A DNA stretch of 64,000 bases from Streptomyces sp. NBC_01016 (GCF_026341035.1 NZ_JAPEOQ010000002.1:4030001-4094000), one strand, 5' to 3'. Positions 8,386 to 16,999 are shown, counted from the stretch's first letter. Numbers and translations are program-made. The notes: generated by a model from the letters alone, not told the origin.

Positions 8386-9516
8386 TCACTTCGAGTTCGA
8401 CGAGTTCGACGAGTTCGCCGGGTTCTCCCGCTGGTCGTGCACGATCGACGACGGGATGGACGCGTCGTTCTTGAGCGCGTTCCAGACCTGGTCCGCGTCC
8501 GGGTTCTTGGGGGCGACGCGGTTGGGGTCGCTGGGGGCGGTCTCGGTCGGGAGGGTCACCTGGGTGACGTCGTCCGCGCCGATGCCGGTCAGGCTCTTGC
8601 CGAGGCCGAGGAGGGAGCTCACCGAGTCCAGGCCGGTGTCCGTGGTCAGGGACTTCGTCAGGTCGGACGCGAGGTCGTAGGCCTTCTTGGGGTGGGTGAC
8701 CAGGTCGAGGTCCTTCACCTGGTCGATGACGGCGGTGGCCATCTGCTGCTCCAGGGTGATGCGGTCCAGGTCCGAGCCGTCGCCGACACCGTGCCGGGTG
8801 CGGACGAAGGCGAGGGCCTCGTCGCCGTCGAGGTGGTGGGTGCCGGCCGGCTCGTCGAAGCCGCTGTCGGGGTCGTCGATGTCCTCGGTCGTGGTGATGG
8901 TGACACCGCCGATGTCGTCGATGAAGTCCACGAAGCCGGAGAAGTCGAGCTCTACGTAGTGGTTCAGCTCGAGACCCGACATCTGCTCCACGGTCTTCAC
9001 CGTGCACTCCGGGCCGCCCTCGCTGTACGCCGAGTTGAACATGGCGTCCTGATGCGCGGGGACCGTGTCGCCGTCGCTGTCGGTGCACGCGGGGATGTCG
9101 ACGAGGGTGTCCCGCGGGATCCACACGGTCTCGGCCTTGGTGTGGTCCTCGTTGATGTGCACGACGGCCGTGGTGTCCGAGCGCGAGGTGCCGCCGGTGT
9201 CGCCCCCGGCGAGGTCGCCGTTGTCACCGGAGCGGGAGTCCGAGCCCATCACGAGGATGTTCATCGCGCCGGAGTCGTCGGTGTCGGTCAGCACCTTGGA
9301 CAGGTCGATGCCGGACACGTTGTGGTCCAGACGCCAGTACGCGCAGCCGGCCGTGCCGAGGCAGACGACGAGGAGGAGTGCGACGACCCAGATGACCCGG
9401 CGGACGATGCGCTGCTTGCGCGTGCGTTCGTCCTTGCGCGTGCGCTCGGCCTTGCGGCTCTGCTTGTCCGGGTTCCGCTTGGGCAGGGGGAACCGTCGTC
9501 CTTCGCGCGTGGCCAT
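8386..9516 (-). CDS. LytR-CpsA-Psr (LCP) family cell-wall ligase
   Basis: A 376-residue membrane-anchored protein. It has a very basic cytoplasmic head (Lys/Arg-rich, residues 1-40), one transmembrane helix at about 41-60, then an extracellular LCP domain with SRSDTTAVVHIN, TVWIPRDTLVDIP, and the RTRHG plus DLDRI segments that bind the pyrophosphate of polyprenyl-linked glycopolymers. LCP enzymes attach wall teichoic acid-like polymers to peptidoglycan. The C-terminus ends in an Asn-Ser repeat (NSSNSSNSK) from a small DNA repeat. I chose the ATG at 9516 (MATREG); ATGs or GTGs upstream at 9534 and beyond add a Pro/Arg-rich stretch with no ribosome site. Confidence 0.85.
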   Translation of the reverse strand: MATREGRRFPLPKRNPDKQSRKAERTRKDERTRKQRIVRRVIWVVALLLVVCLGTAGCAYWRLDHNVSGIDLSKVLTDTDDSGAMNILVMGSDSRSGDNGDLAGGDTGGTSRSDTTAVVHINEDHTKAETVWIPRDTLVDIPACTDSDGDTVPAHQDAMFNSAYSEGGPECTVKTVEQMSGLELNHYVELDFSGFVDFIDDIGGVTITTTEDIDDPDSGFDEPAGTHHLDGDEALAFVRTRHGVGDGSDLDRITLEQQMATAVIDQVKDLDLVTHPKKAYDLASDLTKSLTTDTGLDSVSSLLGLGKSLTGIGADDVTQVTLPTETAPSDPNRVAPKNPDADQVWNALKNDASIPSSIVHDQRENPANSSNSSNSK

Positions 9517-9791
9517 CGGTGAGGAACCTTTCATGGAGGGGCCGGCCCGGACCGGCGGTGGTGCGTGCGGCGGCCTGCCGGGACTCTCGTCGTCGGTGCG
9601 GGGAGAGGCGCTCAGCCGGGCGTGACGTCGCCGGGCGGCCTTGGGTGGGCGGTCGTGCGCTGCGGTGCACACGGACACTCCACTTCCGTCCCTATTACGG
9701 TCGCCCAGGGGGCGGGGTGCAGCACAGAGGCGAAGGGCCCGACCGGCCCGGGGCTTCCGGACCCGTGTGGCCCCGGTGAGAGGATCGGGAC

Positions 9792-10340
9792 ATGGCGACG
9801 AGCACCGTGACCGGAGACTTCGACCTGACCATGGACGAGCTGCGCGCGGTCGCGCGGTACGCCGTGCAGAGCGCCGAGCAGGTCCTCCCCGTGTTCGAGG
9901 CCGCGGCGCCGGACGACCCGCGGCCCCGCGCGGCCGTCGACGCCGCGTGGGAGTTCGTCAACGGCGCGAACCGGACGCGGCTCCAGCGCGTCACCTCGCT
10001 CGACGCACACCGGGCCGCCGCGGCGGCGGACACCGAAGCCGTACGGCTCGCCGCGCGCGCCGCGGGCGACGCCGCATCCGCCGCGTATCTGCACCCGATC
10101 GCGAAGGCCACGCAGGTCGGCCACATCCTGCGCGCCGCCGCGTGCGCGGCCCGTGTGGCGGAGCTGGCCGCGGGCGGTGACCCGGAGGCGGGGGAGCGGG
10201 ACATCGAGCGGGCCCGGCGGCGCGCCACTCCCGTCCTCGTCGACGTGCTGAGCCGGTACCCTGCGGCGCCTCAGGGGAAGGGGCGCGTGGCGCACCTGAT
10301 GAGCGCGCTCGACGCGTCGTTGCGTGGTCCGCGCCAGTAA
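9792..10340 (+). CDS. Imm5-like putative immunity protein
   Basis: A 182-residue soluble, Ala-rich all-helical protein. The pattern DLTMDELRAVARYAVQSAE, PRPRAAVDAAWEFVNG, then an R-x-R-x-L-x-R segment, LDAHRAA, and AYLHPIAKATQVGHIL is that of the Imm5-like domain family found in bacteria and often annotated as putative immunity proteins. No toxin or polymorphic secretion gene is adjacent, so the immunity role is an extrapolation from the family name. The ATG follows GAGAGGATC. It is divergent from the LCP gene over about 275 bases and ends beside a hexanucleotide repeat. Confidence 0.7.
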   Translation: MATSTVTGDFDLTMDELRAVARYAVQSAEQVLPVFEAAAPDDPRPRAAVDAAWEFVNGANRTRLQRVTSLDAHRAAAAADTEAVRLAARAAGDAASAAYLHPIAKATQVGHILRAAACAARVAELAAGGDPEAGERDIERARRRATPVLVDVLSRYPAAPQGKGRVAHLMSALDASLRGPRQ

Positions 10341-10359
10341 CGCGGAGGCGGCACCTTCC

Positions 10360-10401
10360 GGTGCTGGTGCTGGTGCTGGTGCTGGTGCTGGTGCTGGTGC
10401 T
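10360..10401. repeat. Hexanucleotide repeat (GGTGCT)7
   Basis: Seven perfect GGTGCT units fill most of the 84-base gap between the convergent Imm5-like and SRPBCC genes, followed by decayed copies up to the SRPBCC stop. It is a slippage-prone microsatellite. No gene depends on it for frame. Confidence 0.95.
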
Positions 10402-10424
10402 GATGTCGGTGCGGGTGCCTGGAG

Positions 10425-10898
10425 TCAGCCGCCGAAGCGCGGGTCCGTTTCCACGAGCCGGGCGAGGTTCTCCAGTGCCATCCGTGTGCCCGTCTCGTTC
10501 TGGTCGGCGGGCACGACGTCGGGGATCCCCTCGTGCAGCATCCGCACCTCGGTGCCGCCGCCCGCGTCGGTGAGCGTGGTGGTCATCGTCATCGTGTCGC
10601 GCAGCGCGGGATCGGCGGACTCGAAGGCGAGCACCTCGACCACCTGCTCGTCCGGCACGAGCCTGGCGAAGTGTCCGTGGTACGTGTCGGTGTGCGAGGC
10701 CGACTTTCCGTTCCCGGTCGGCGCGTCGTAGGTGAGCGAGACGCGGAACTTTCCGCCCTCGCGGGCGTCGAACTCGTGCACACGACTGGTCATGCCGTCG
10801 GGCACCCGCCAGTGCGCGATCGCGTCCGCGTCGATGAGCGCCCGGTAGACGGCGGCACGTGGGGCGTTCACGTGCTGGGTGAGCTCGGTCGAGTACAT
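10425..10898 (-). CDS. SRPBCC / AHSA1-like domain protein
   Basis: A 157-residue single-domain protein with the START/SRPBCC hydrophobic-pocket fold. It shows the starting strand with INAP-like HVNAPRAAVYRALIDADAIAHW, then DAREGGKFRVSL, and a C-terminal long helix RMALENLARLVE. Such proteins (AHSA1/CalC branch) bind small hydrophobic ligands or assist Hsp90-like partners; the role here is unknown. The ATG at 10898 is taken because the residues upstream lack the fold and the region to 11007 is needed as a divergent promoter for the P450-like fusion gene. Confidence 0.85.
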   Translation of the reverse strand: MYSTELTQHVNAPRAAVYRALIDADAIAHWRVPDGMTSRVHEFDAREGGKFRVSLTYDAPTGNGKSASHTDTYHGHFARLVPDEQVVEVLAFESADPALRDTMTMTTTLTDAGGGTEVRMLHEGIPDVVPADQNETGTRMALENLARLVETDPRFGG

Positions 10899-11007
10899 CG
10901 GCCGAGCGTAGCGTTGGGCCTTCGACCGCCCCGGCAAGACGCGAGGGCGAGGGAACGCGGGGACGCTTCGGCCGGTCCCGAAGCGTTGCGCGCCTAGCGT
11001 CGGTGGC

Positions 11008-12684
11008 ATGAACCGAACCGTGCATGAGATCCCCCGTTACGAGGACGCGCGTGCGGCGCTGGCCAACCCGGACCTGGTGCCGGAGGTGCCGCCCGCCGCC
11101 GAGGGGAAGGAGGGCGCGTCCATGGCCTGGTTGCGGGCCTCGGTGCCCCGGTTCAGTTCCGGCGAGACGCACGCGCGGCGCCGGGCGCTGGTGGAGGCCG
11201 AGCTGGCCCGCCTCGACGTGGCGCGGCTACGGAAGGCGGCCACCCGGTGGCCCGAGGCCGAGGACGCGGCCCCGTACGTGGTGAGCACCCTCGCCGAGGC
11301 CCTGGGATACCGGGAACCCCACGCCGTGGCGGAGGCGATCGGAACCGTGTCCCGTGTCTACTTCGGCGGCGAGGACCCGGAGGCCGACGCGGCGGTGGCG
11401 CGCCTGGTGGAGCTGCTGTCCCCGTCGGGGGAGCTGGTGGGCGAGAGCCTCCGGCAACCGGGCCCCGATGGCCCCCGAGAGCCGGACGGTCCTCGGCAGT
11501 CGGACGGCCCCCGACACCCGGACCGCACCGAACTCGCCGCCGCCCGCATCTGCCTCCTCGTACAGGCCCGTGACGCGACCGCGGCCCTGGTGCGCCATGC
11601 CGACGCCGCCCCCGCGGCCCCCGCCGACATCACCCCCGCCCCCGGCGACGCCGCTTCCGCCGACACCCGCCCCATCGAGCAGATCCTCCACGAAACCCTG
11701 CGCAACGACCCACCCGTCCGTGTCCTGCGCCGCGTCGCCGCCCGCGACACCCGCGTCGTCGGCCGGGACATCGCCGCCGGGGATCTCGTCCTCCTGGACG
11801 CCACGGCGGCCGCCCCCACGGACGCCGACGTGCCGCTCGCCTTCGGGGCTCCGCCGCGCGTCTGCCCCGGCCGGGAACACGCCATGGCCCTGGCCGCGGG
11901 GGCCCTCGCGTACCGGCAGCCCTCGGTCACCCCCTTCGCCCGCCTGCACCGCAAGGACGCGCCGCTGTTGCTGCCGAACGCCTGGGACTGCGCCTCGGCC
12001 GCCGCCCTGGCCGGCGCCGGGTTCGAGGCCGTCGGCACCACCAGCCTCGGTGTGGCCGCCGCGGCCGGGCTCCCGGACGGCGCGGGTGTCACCGCCGACG
12101 CCACTCTCGACCTGGCCCGCCGACTCGGGCGCACCCCGCTGCTGTTCACCGTCGACATGGAGGGCGGATTCAGCGATGATCCGGAGGAAGTCGCCGACCT
12201 CGCCCGCCAGTTGAGCGCCGCGGGCGCCGCCGGGATCAACGTCGAGGACGGTCGCGCCGACGGCAGCATCACCCCGGTCGACCAGCACGCCGCGAAGATC
12301 GCAGCGGTCAAGGCGGCCGTCCCCGAACTGTTCGTCAACGCCCGCACGGACACGTACTGGCTGGGCCGTGACCGTGCGGACACCGAGGAGCGCCTCGCCG
12401 CGTACCAACAAGCGGGCGCCGACGGGTTGTTCGTGCCGGGCCTCGCCGAGCCCGACCGGATCCGCGACATCGCAGCCCGCTTCGAGCTCCCGCTCAACAT
12501 CCTCTACTCGCCCACCGGGCCGACCCTCGACGAACTCGCCGCGCTGGGCGTCCGCCGCGTCAGCCTCGGTTCGCTGCTCTACCGCAGGGCGCTCGGCGAG
12601 GCCGTGGCCACCGCGCGGGCCGTCCGCGAAGGACGACGGCCCACCGGCGACACCCTCTCATACGGGGAAGTACAGGGCCTGTAG
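11008..12684 (+). CDS. P450-like domain fused to isocitrate lyase/PEP mutase domain
   Basis: A 558-residue protein with two unrelated parts in one uninterrupted frame. Residues 1 to about 310 resemble a shortened cytochrome P450, with ETLR near 227 (the K-helix ExxR) and LAFGAPPRVCPGREHA near 280 (heme-cysteine loop). It is about 100 residues short of a full P450, and a Pro/Arg/Asp repeat linker sits near 150-175. Residues about 312-558 are a PEP-mutase/isocitrate-lyase superfamily barrel: LLPNAWDCASAAAL, TTSLGVAAAAGLPDG, metal-site VDMEGGFSDD, NVEDG and VNARTDTYW. Members cleave or rearrange C-C or P-C bonds of 2-oxo acids. A natural fusion or an ancestral stop loss are both possible. The stop lies inside an 11-mer that is repeated downstream. 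Confidence 0.75.
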   Translation: MNRTVHEIPRYEDARAALANPDLVPEVPPAAEGKEGASMAWLRASVPRFSSGETHARRRALVEAELARLDVARLRKAATRWPEAEDAAPYVVSTLAEALGYREPHAVAEAIGTVSRVYFGGEDPEADAAVARLVELLSPSGELVGESLRQPGPDGPREPDGPRQSDGPRHPDRTELAAARICLLVQARDATAALVRHADAAPAAPADITPAPGDAASADTRPIEQILHETLRNDPPVRVLRRVAARDTRVVGRDIAAGDLVLLDATAAAPTDADVPLAFGAPPRVCPGREHAMALAAGALAYRQPSVTPFARLHRKDAPLLLPNAWDCASAAALAGAGFEAVGTTSLGVAAAAGLPDGAGVTADATLDLARRLGRTPLLFTVDMEGGFSDDPEEVADLARQLSAAGAAGINVEDGRADGSITPVDQHAAKIAAVKAAVPELFVNARTDTYWLGRDRADTEERLAAYQQAGADGLFVPGLAEPDRIRDIAARFELPLNILYSPTGPTLDELAALGVRRVSLGSLLYRRALGEAVATARAVREGRRPTGDTLSYGEVQGL

Positions 12685-12748
12685 CAGGCCCATGCCCATG
12701 CCCAAGCCCAAGCCCAAGCCCAAGCCCAGGAACGGTCCCTGTAGCAGG
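12678..12748. repeat. Hexamer array flanked by duplicated 11-mers
   Basis: Seven hexamers (CCCATG twice, CCCAAG four times, CCCAGG once) at 12689-12730 lie between two exact copies of CCTGTAGCAGG (12678-12688 and 12738-12748, 60 bases apart). The first copy contains the stop codon of the P450-like fusion gene. The second abuts the end of the convergent thioesterase gene. It looks like tandem duplication by slippage. Confidence 0.9.
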
Positions 12749-12751
12749 CGG

Positions 12752-13543
12752 TCAGCGCTCCGGCGCGCGATTCGCGAGCGCCGTCGTCGTGCAATAGCCG
12801 ATCGGGCCCGCTGCGTCGTACAGCGTGCAGTGCCCGACGGCGATGCCGTCCTCGGCCGTGTGCCCCGTCGCCTCCAGGCCGATCTCGTCGCTGAGCGGGA
12901 GCCGGCTCAGGGACAGGGTGTAGTCGGCGTTGATGTAGCGCAGGCCGTGGTCGCTCGCGTGGGCGAGGGGGCTCGCGGTGTCGGCGGCCAGCGCGGCGCG
13001 AACGAGCGGGGACAGGGCCTCCCCGCCCACCAGCGGCCGGGCGTCGCGCATCCAGGACCGCCGCCGCTGATCGCCGCTCCACTCCCGCACGGGCCGGAGC
13101 TCATCGTCGAACCGCAGGAACTGGGTGCGCCCGTGCGGGGCCAGCAGCTCCTGCGCCGGCGGCGCGTCCCACGGACCGGTCGCGGGAATGTGTCCCGGCG
13201 GCGGTGTGCCGGTGCGCAGCAGTACGGCACTGGCCCGCGCCAGCGGCTTCCCGTCGCCGCCGCGTACGACCGCGTCGGCCACGCGGATCCGCCGCCCGTC
13301 GCGGACCCGCTCCGTGGTGACACCGACGGGAGCGAACGGCGCGGTGCGGAACAGATCGACGGTGAGCCGCGCGAAGTGCAGCCCCTCCTCGGCGTGTTCG
13401 CGCTCCAGCGCCCGCGCGGCGAGCCCGCCCAGGAGCCGGCCGTGCACCGTGTCGGGCGCCCACCAGCCGCGCGCGTGCGACTCGGGCACGAACGTGTCCC
13501 CGCTCCGGGTGAAGTAGGGCGCCGCATCCTCGGTCTGTGCCAC
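12752..13543 (-). CDS. Acyl-CoA thioesterase-like (double hotdog) protein
   Basis: A 263-residue protein of the TesB-related 4HBT_3 type. An N-terminal hotdog has the HGRLLGGLAARALE helix and LHFARLTVDLFRTAPFAPV strand; a C-terminal hotdog has LRYINADYTLSLSRLP and IGLEATGHTAEDGIAVGHCTLYDAAGPIG. Family members hydrolyse acyl-CoA or act as esterases; many actinobacterial members are uncharacterised. The GTG at 13543 is used because GAAAGGA lies 6 bases upstream; an in-frame TTG 15 bases further up overlaps that site. It is on the same strand as the TetR gene, 70 bases away, and may be its target. Confidence 0.8.
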   Translation of the reverse strand: MAQTEDAAPYFTRSGDTFVPESHARGWWAPDTVHGRLLGGLAARALEREHAEEGLHFARLTVDLFRTAPFAPVGVTTERVRDGRRIRVADAVVRGGDGKPLARASAVLLRTGTPPPGHIPATGPWDAPPAQELLAPHGRTQFLRFDDELRPVREWSGDQRRRSWMRDARPLVGGEALSPLVRAALAADTASPLAHASDHGLRYINADYTLSLSRLPLSDEIGLEATGHTAEDGIAVGHCTLYDAAGPIGYCTTTALANRAPER

Positions 13544-13560
13544 GTGTGTTCCTTTCAAAG

Positions 13561-13588
13561 TGCCTGGTGCCTGGTGCCTGGTGCCTGG
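13561..13588. repeat. Heptamer repeat (TGCCTGG)4
   Basis: Four perfect copies of TGCCTGG in the 70-base gap between the TetR and thioesterase genes, followed by looser GTGCGTGCG-like repeats into the end of the TetR gene. It sits just before the thioesterase ribosome site. Confidence 0.95.
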
Positions 13589-13613
13589 CTGAGTGCGTGC
13601 GTCGGTGCGCGCG

Positions 13614-14270
13614 TCAGTGCGTACGGGGGTGAGTCGTCCGGAGCGGATCGATGTGCAACGGATCCAGCCTGCGGATCAGCGCGAGCGTGGCGTGACAGAT
13701 CGCGTCCGCGTCCCGCTTGCGCGCGCACGTGCCGATCTCCCTCCCCGCCTCGCCGATGACGGAGGTGAGGACGCCGACCACCAGCCGGTCCACGGGTTCC
13801 TTGCCCGCTTCGAGCAGCACCGAGTTCTGCCGGATCCACTCGCGGCCGCGCGCCCGGCGCATCAGCTCGAAGCCGGGCGGGCCGTCGCCGTCCATCCACA
13901 GCTCGATCAGGTCACGCCGCCGCCAACAGCCCTCCAGGAAGCTGCGGGTGCCGACCAGGAACAGCTCCAGCGGATCCGTCTCGCCCGCCGCCCGCGCCGC
14001 GGCCACCGCCTCGGCCGCCTCGCGCTCGCGGGAGTTCTCGTAGTCCTCCCACAGCGCGACGAACAGCTCCGTCTTGCCGCCGAAATGGTGGTAGAGGCTG
14101 CCGACGCTCGACCCCGCCCTGCGCACCACCGCGACGATCGCCGTGTCGGTGAACCCCTGCTCGCAGAAGACCTCACGGGCGGCGTCCAGCAGGGTCCGAC
14201 GGGTCTGTTCCGTGCGGCTCCACTGCCAGGCGTTGTCCTTGGCCGCGATCCGCTCCGCCTTGCGTGTCAC
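13614..14270 (-). CDS. TetR-family transcriptional regulator
   Basis: A 218-residue repressor. The N-terminal HTH spans about residues 20-65 (TRRTLLDAAREVFCEQGF, then the recognition helix SSVGSLYHHFGGKTELF). The remainder is the helical ligand and dimer domain, with WMDGDGPPGFELMRRARG typical of regulators of acyl-CoA metabolism. The start is the GTG at 14270, with GGAGGGGG about 10 bases upstream. It diverges from an acyl-CoA dehydrogenase gene and is followed on the same strand by a thioesterase, which together suggest control of a fatty or branched acyl-CoA pathway. Confidence 0.88.
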   Translation of the reverse strand: MTRKAERIAAKDNAWQWSRTEQTRRTLLDAAREVFCEQGFTDTAIVAVVRRAGSSVGSLYHHFGGKTELFVALWEDYENSREREAAEAVAAARAAGETDPLELFLVGTRSFLEGCWRRRDLIELWMDGDGPPGFELMRRARGREWIRQNSVLLEAGKEPVDRLVVGVLTSVIGEAGREIGTCARKRDADAICHATLALIRRLDPLHIDPLRTTHPRTH

Positions 14271-14331
14271 CCGGTCGTCACCCCCTCCGTACCCACTGTT
14301 GCGCACCCACTGTCGTACCGAACCGAATTTT

Positions 14332-14347
14332 AGAATCAGCCAATTCT
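14332..14347. promoter_or_regulatory. Candidate TetR operator in the divergent promoter region
   Basis: AGAATcagccaATTCT, a 16-base imperfect palindrome in an A/T-richer patch of the 201-base gap between the TetR and acyl-CoA dehydrogenase genes. Further towards the dehydrogenase, GATTCCCG recurs at 14426 and 14440 (14 bases apart), a second possible site. Assignment to the adjacent TetR protein rests on position only. Confidence 0.4.
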
Positions 14348-14471
14348 CTGCGCCAGAACCTCGGTTGAACTCGTTCCGACCTCTTGACCGACCGCCGGGC
14401 CGCGGGCAACTTGAACTCATTCCTAGATTCCCGTTCCAGGATTCCCGCATTCGGATTGAGGGGGCACTTCC

Positions 14472-15644
14472 ATGGTCGACTTCTCGCTGTCCACCGAGGA
14501 ACGTCAGATCAGGGACACCGTGCGCGCGTTCATCACCAAGGAAGTGATGCCGCTGGAGCAGGACGTCCTGCGCAACGAACGGGCAGGTCAGCCGGGTGTC
14601 GAAGCCGAGGTCGTCGCCGAACTCCGCGCCAAGGCGCGCAGGTCCGGCTTCTGGGGCGTCAACACCCCGGAGGAGTACGGCGGGATGAACCTCGGCGCCG
14701 TCATGTCGGCGATCATCGCGATGGAGATGGGCCGTACGTTCGTCCCCTTCAGCTTCGGTGGCAGCGCCGACAACATCCTCTACGCCTGCGACGACCAGCA
14801 GAAGCAGGAGTACCTGCTGCCCACCATCGAGGGCGAGCGCCGCTCCTGCTTCGCCATCACCGAACCCGGCGCCGGCTCCGACGCCCGCAACATCCGCAGC
14901 CGCGCCGTGCGCGACGGCGACGACTGGCTGATCACCGGCGAGAAGACCTTCATCACCGGGGGCAACGAGGCCGACTTCGTGATGGTGTTCGCGGTCACCG
15001 ACCCGGACAAGGGCGCCGACGGCGGTGTCACCTGCTTCCTCGTCGACCGCGACATGGGCTGGAAGTCCGAACCGATCGAGACCATGGGCCAGTGGGGCCC
15101 GGCCTCGCTCGTCTTCGACGAGGTACGCGTCCCCGGCCGCAACGTCCTCGGCGAGGTCGGCAAGGGCTTCGAGCTCGCCATGCAGTGGATCGGCCAGGGC
15201 CGCTACCTCATCCCCGCCCGGGCCATCGGCTCCGCCGAGCGCATGCTCCAGATGGGCGTCGACTACGCCCGCCAGCGGCACTCCATGGGCCGGCCCATCG
15301 CCGACTACCAGGCGATCCAGTGGCACATCGCCGACTCCCAGGTGGAGATCGAGTCCGCGAAGTGGCTCACCCTGTACGCGGCCTGGCGCGTCCAGCAGGG
15401 CCTCGACGCCCGGCACGCCTCCTCCATCGCCAAACTCAACGGAGCGGTGATGGCCAACCAGGTCGTCGACCGCGTCCTGCAGATCCACGGCGGCATGGGC
15501 TACACCAAGGAACTGCCCATCGAGCGCTGGTACCGCGAGCTGCGGCTGCTGCGCATCTTCGAGGGCACCGACGAGATCCAGAAGCGCACCATCGCCCGCA
15601 ACCTCATCAAGGGGCACGTACGACTCGGCGGGATCGGCGAGTGA
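14472..15644 (+). CDS. Acyl-CoA dehydrogenase
   Basis: A 390-residue FAD enzyme of beta-oxidation type. The N-terminal helical domain is followed by CFAITEPGAGSDARNI (substrate and FAD contact), EKTFITGGNEADFVM, the beta domain, and C-terminal helices with QIHGGMGYTKELPIERWYRE. RIFEGTDEIQKRTIARN near residue 361 holds the glutamate expected as catalytic base in medium/short-chain types. Reaction: alpha,beta-dehydrogenation of an acyl-CoA; chain length cannot be read from sequence. GAGGGGG lies about 9 bases before the ATG. The MFS gene starts inside its stop codon, so the two are translationally coupled. Confidence 0.92.
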   Translation: MVDFSLSTEERQIRDTVRAFITKEVMPLEQDVLRNERAGQPGVEAEVVAELRAKARRSGFWGVNTPEEYGGMNLGAVMSAIIAMEMGRTFVPFSFGGSADNILYACDDQQKQEYLLPTIEGERRSCFAITEPGAGSDARNIRSRAVRDGDDWLITGEKTFITGGNEADFVMVFAVTDPDKGADGGVTCFLVDRDMGWKSEPIETMGQWGPASLVFDEVRVPGRNVLGEVGKGFELAMQWIGQGRYLIPARAIGSAERMLQMGVDYARQRHSMGRPIADYQAIQWHIADSQVEIESAKWLTLYAAWRVQQGLDARHASSIAKLNGAVMANQVVDRVLQIHGGMGYTKELPIERWYRELRLLRIFEGTDEIQKRTIARNLIKGHVRLGGIGE

Positions 15645-16999
15645 CCGGGCGGCGCCCGCGCATCCGGATCTTCCGGGTGCGCGAGCTCGACCAGTACCCG
15701 GACGCCGGACAGCGGATGCGCATCCTGTCGATGGCGGTCCTCGCGGTCCTCATCGCCTCCTACGAGGGCCAGATCGCGCCCGTGGTGCCGCTGCTCCTCG
15801 ACGACCTGGACATCACGCTGACCACCTACGGCGCCGTCTCCGCGACGGCGCTCGTCGCCGGGGCCATCGCGTCGATGGTCGGCGGACGGCTCACCGACAC
15901 CGTGGGCCGGGTGCGGCTCATCGTGCCGCTGCTGATGCTCACCGCGGGCTGCTGCTTCCTGATGACGACCGTCCACTCAACCGGCCAACTCCTCGCCGTG
16001 CGAGCCGTGTTGTCGGTCGTCGACGGCATGGCCATGGCGGGCACCGCGCCGCTGGTGCGGGACTTCTCGCCGCGGATGGGCCGGGCGCAGGCCTTCGGCT
16101 TCTGGACCTGGGGCCCGGTCGGGGCGAGTTTCCTGGCCGCCGCGGTCGCCAGCCTCACGCTGCCGTTGTTCGACGACTCGTGGCGCTCGCAGTTCGTCAT
16201 CATGGGGGCGGTGTCCCTCGTGCTCTCCGTGGTGATCGCCTTCAACATCGCGGACCTCTCACCGGAACTGCGCGCCCGCATCGTGCAGTCCGAGCGGGAG
16301 ACCCTCGGCCGCGCGGATCACACCCAACCGGCCCGTTCCCGCGACCTGTTCAGGCACCGCGCCATCTGGGCCCATGTGATCGGCATCGCGTCCTGGCTCG
16401 TGCTGTACGTGACACTCGTCGTGTACGGGCAGACGATGCTCGCGGAGAGCTTCGACCTCGACGCCGCGACGGCCTCGCAGATCATGGCGGCGTTCTGGAC
16501 GCTGAACATCTTCACCCTCGTCCTGTCCGGCCGGTTCTCCGACCGGCTGCAACTGCGCAAGCCCTTCTGCGTCGCAGGAACGGTGGGCAGTGTGCTGCTC
16601 ACCGGGTACCTGGCGGGCCTCGTCGGACGCGACGACGTCTCGCACCTGCACATCGCGATCACCGGCGCGCTCCTCGGCGGAGTGATGGGCTGCGCCTACG
16701 GGCCGTGGATGGCGAACTTCTCGGAGAACGCCGAGGACGTCGACCCACGCCTGCAGGGCACCGCCTGGGGCGTCTTCACCTTCCTGACCAAGGCGATGGG
16801 CGTGGTGGTGCTCATCGCCGTACCCCGCGTCGTCGAATCGCACGGCTGGCGGGCCTGGCTGATCGTCTCGCTGTGCTGCATGGCCGTGTTCGTCCCGGCG
16901 TCGCTGCTCTTCCGCGGCCCGTGGCGCCGGGCGAAGGCGGCGCCGGTGGAATCCCCGCAGGACACTGAGACCCCGGCCGCCGCCCCCGCGGGCGAGTGA
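15641..16999 (+). CDS. MFS transporter, coupled to the acyl-CoA dehydrogenase
   Basis: A 452-residue polytopic membrane protein of the major facilitator superfamily with twelve likely helices. The loop 2-3 signature is GGRLTDTVGRVRLI and the second-half counterpart is SGRFSDRLQLRKP. The start is the GTG at 15641, overlapping the upstream stop by four bases (GTGA), which implies translational coupling. The C-terminal tail is Pro/Ala-rich and cytoplasmic. By context it probably imports the acid whose CoA ester the dehydrogenase uses. It ends 6 bases from the convergent beta-propeller gene. Confidence 0.9.
   Translation: MTGRRPRIRIFRVRELDQYPDAGQRMRILSMAVLAVLIASYEGQIAPVVPLLLDDLDITLTTYGAVSATALVAGAIASMVGGRLTDTVGRVRLIVPLLMLTAGCCFLMTTVHSTGQLLAVRAVLSVVDGMAMAGTAPLVRDFSPRMGRAQAFGFWTWGPVGASFLAAAVASLTLPLFDDSWRSQFVIMGAVSLVLSVVIAFNIADLSPELRARIVQSERETLGRADHTQPARSRDLFRHRAIWAHVIGIASWLVLYVTLVVYGQTMLAESFDLDAATASQIMAAFWTLNIFTLVLSGRFSDRLQLRKPFCVAGTVGSVLLTGYLAGLVGRDDVSHLHIAITGALLGGVMGCAYGPWMANFSENAEDVDPRLQGTAWGVFTFLTKAMGVVVLIAVPRVVESHGWRAWLIVSLCCMAVFVPASLLFRGPWRRAKAAPVESPQDTETPAAAPAGE

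Noticed and set aside
14384..15640. Upstream extension of the MFS frame through the acyl-CoA dehydrogenase
   Set aside because: The extension is a frame shadow; helices begin only after the GTG at 15641, which overlaps the dehydrogenase stop in a typical coupled junction.
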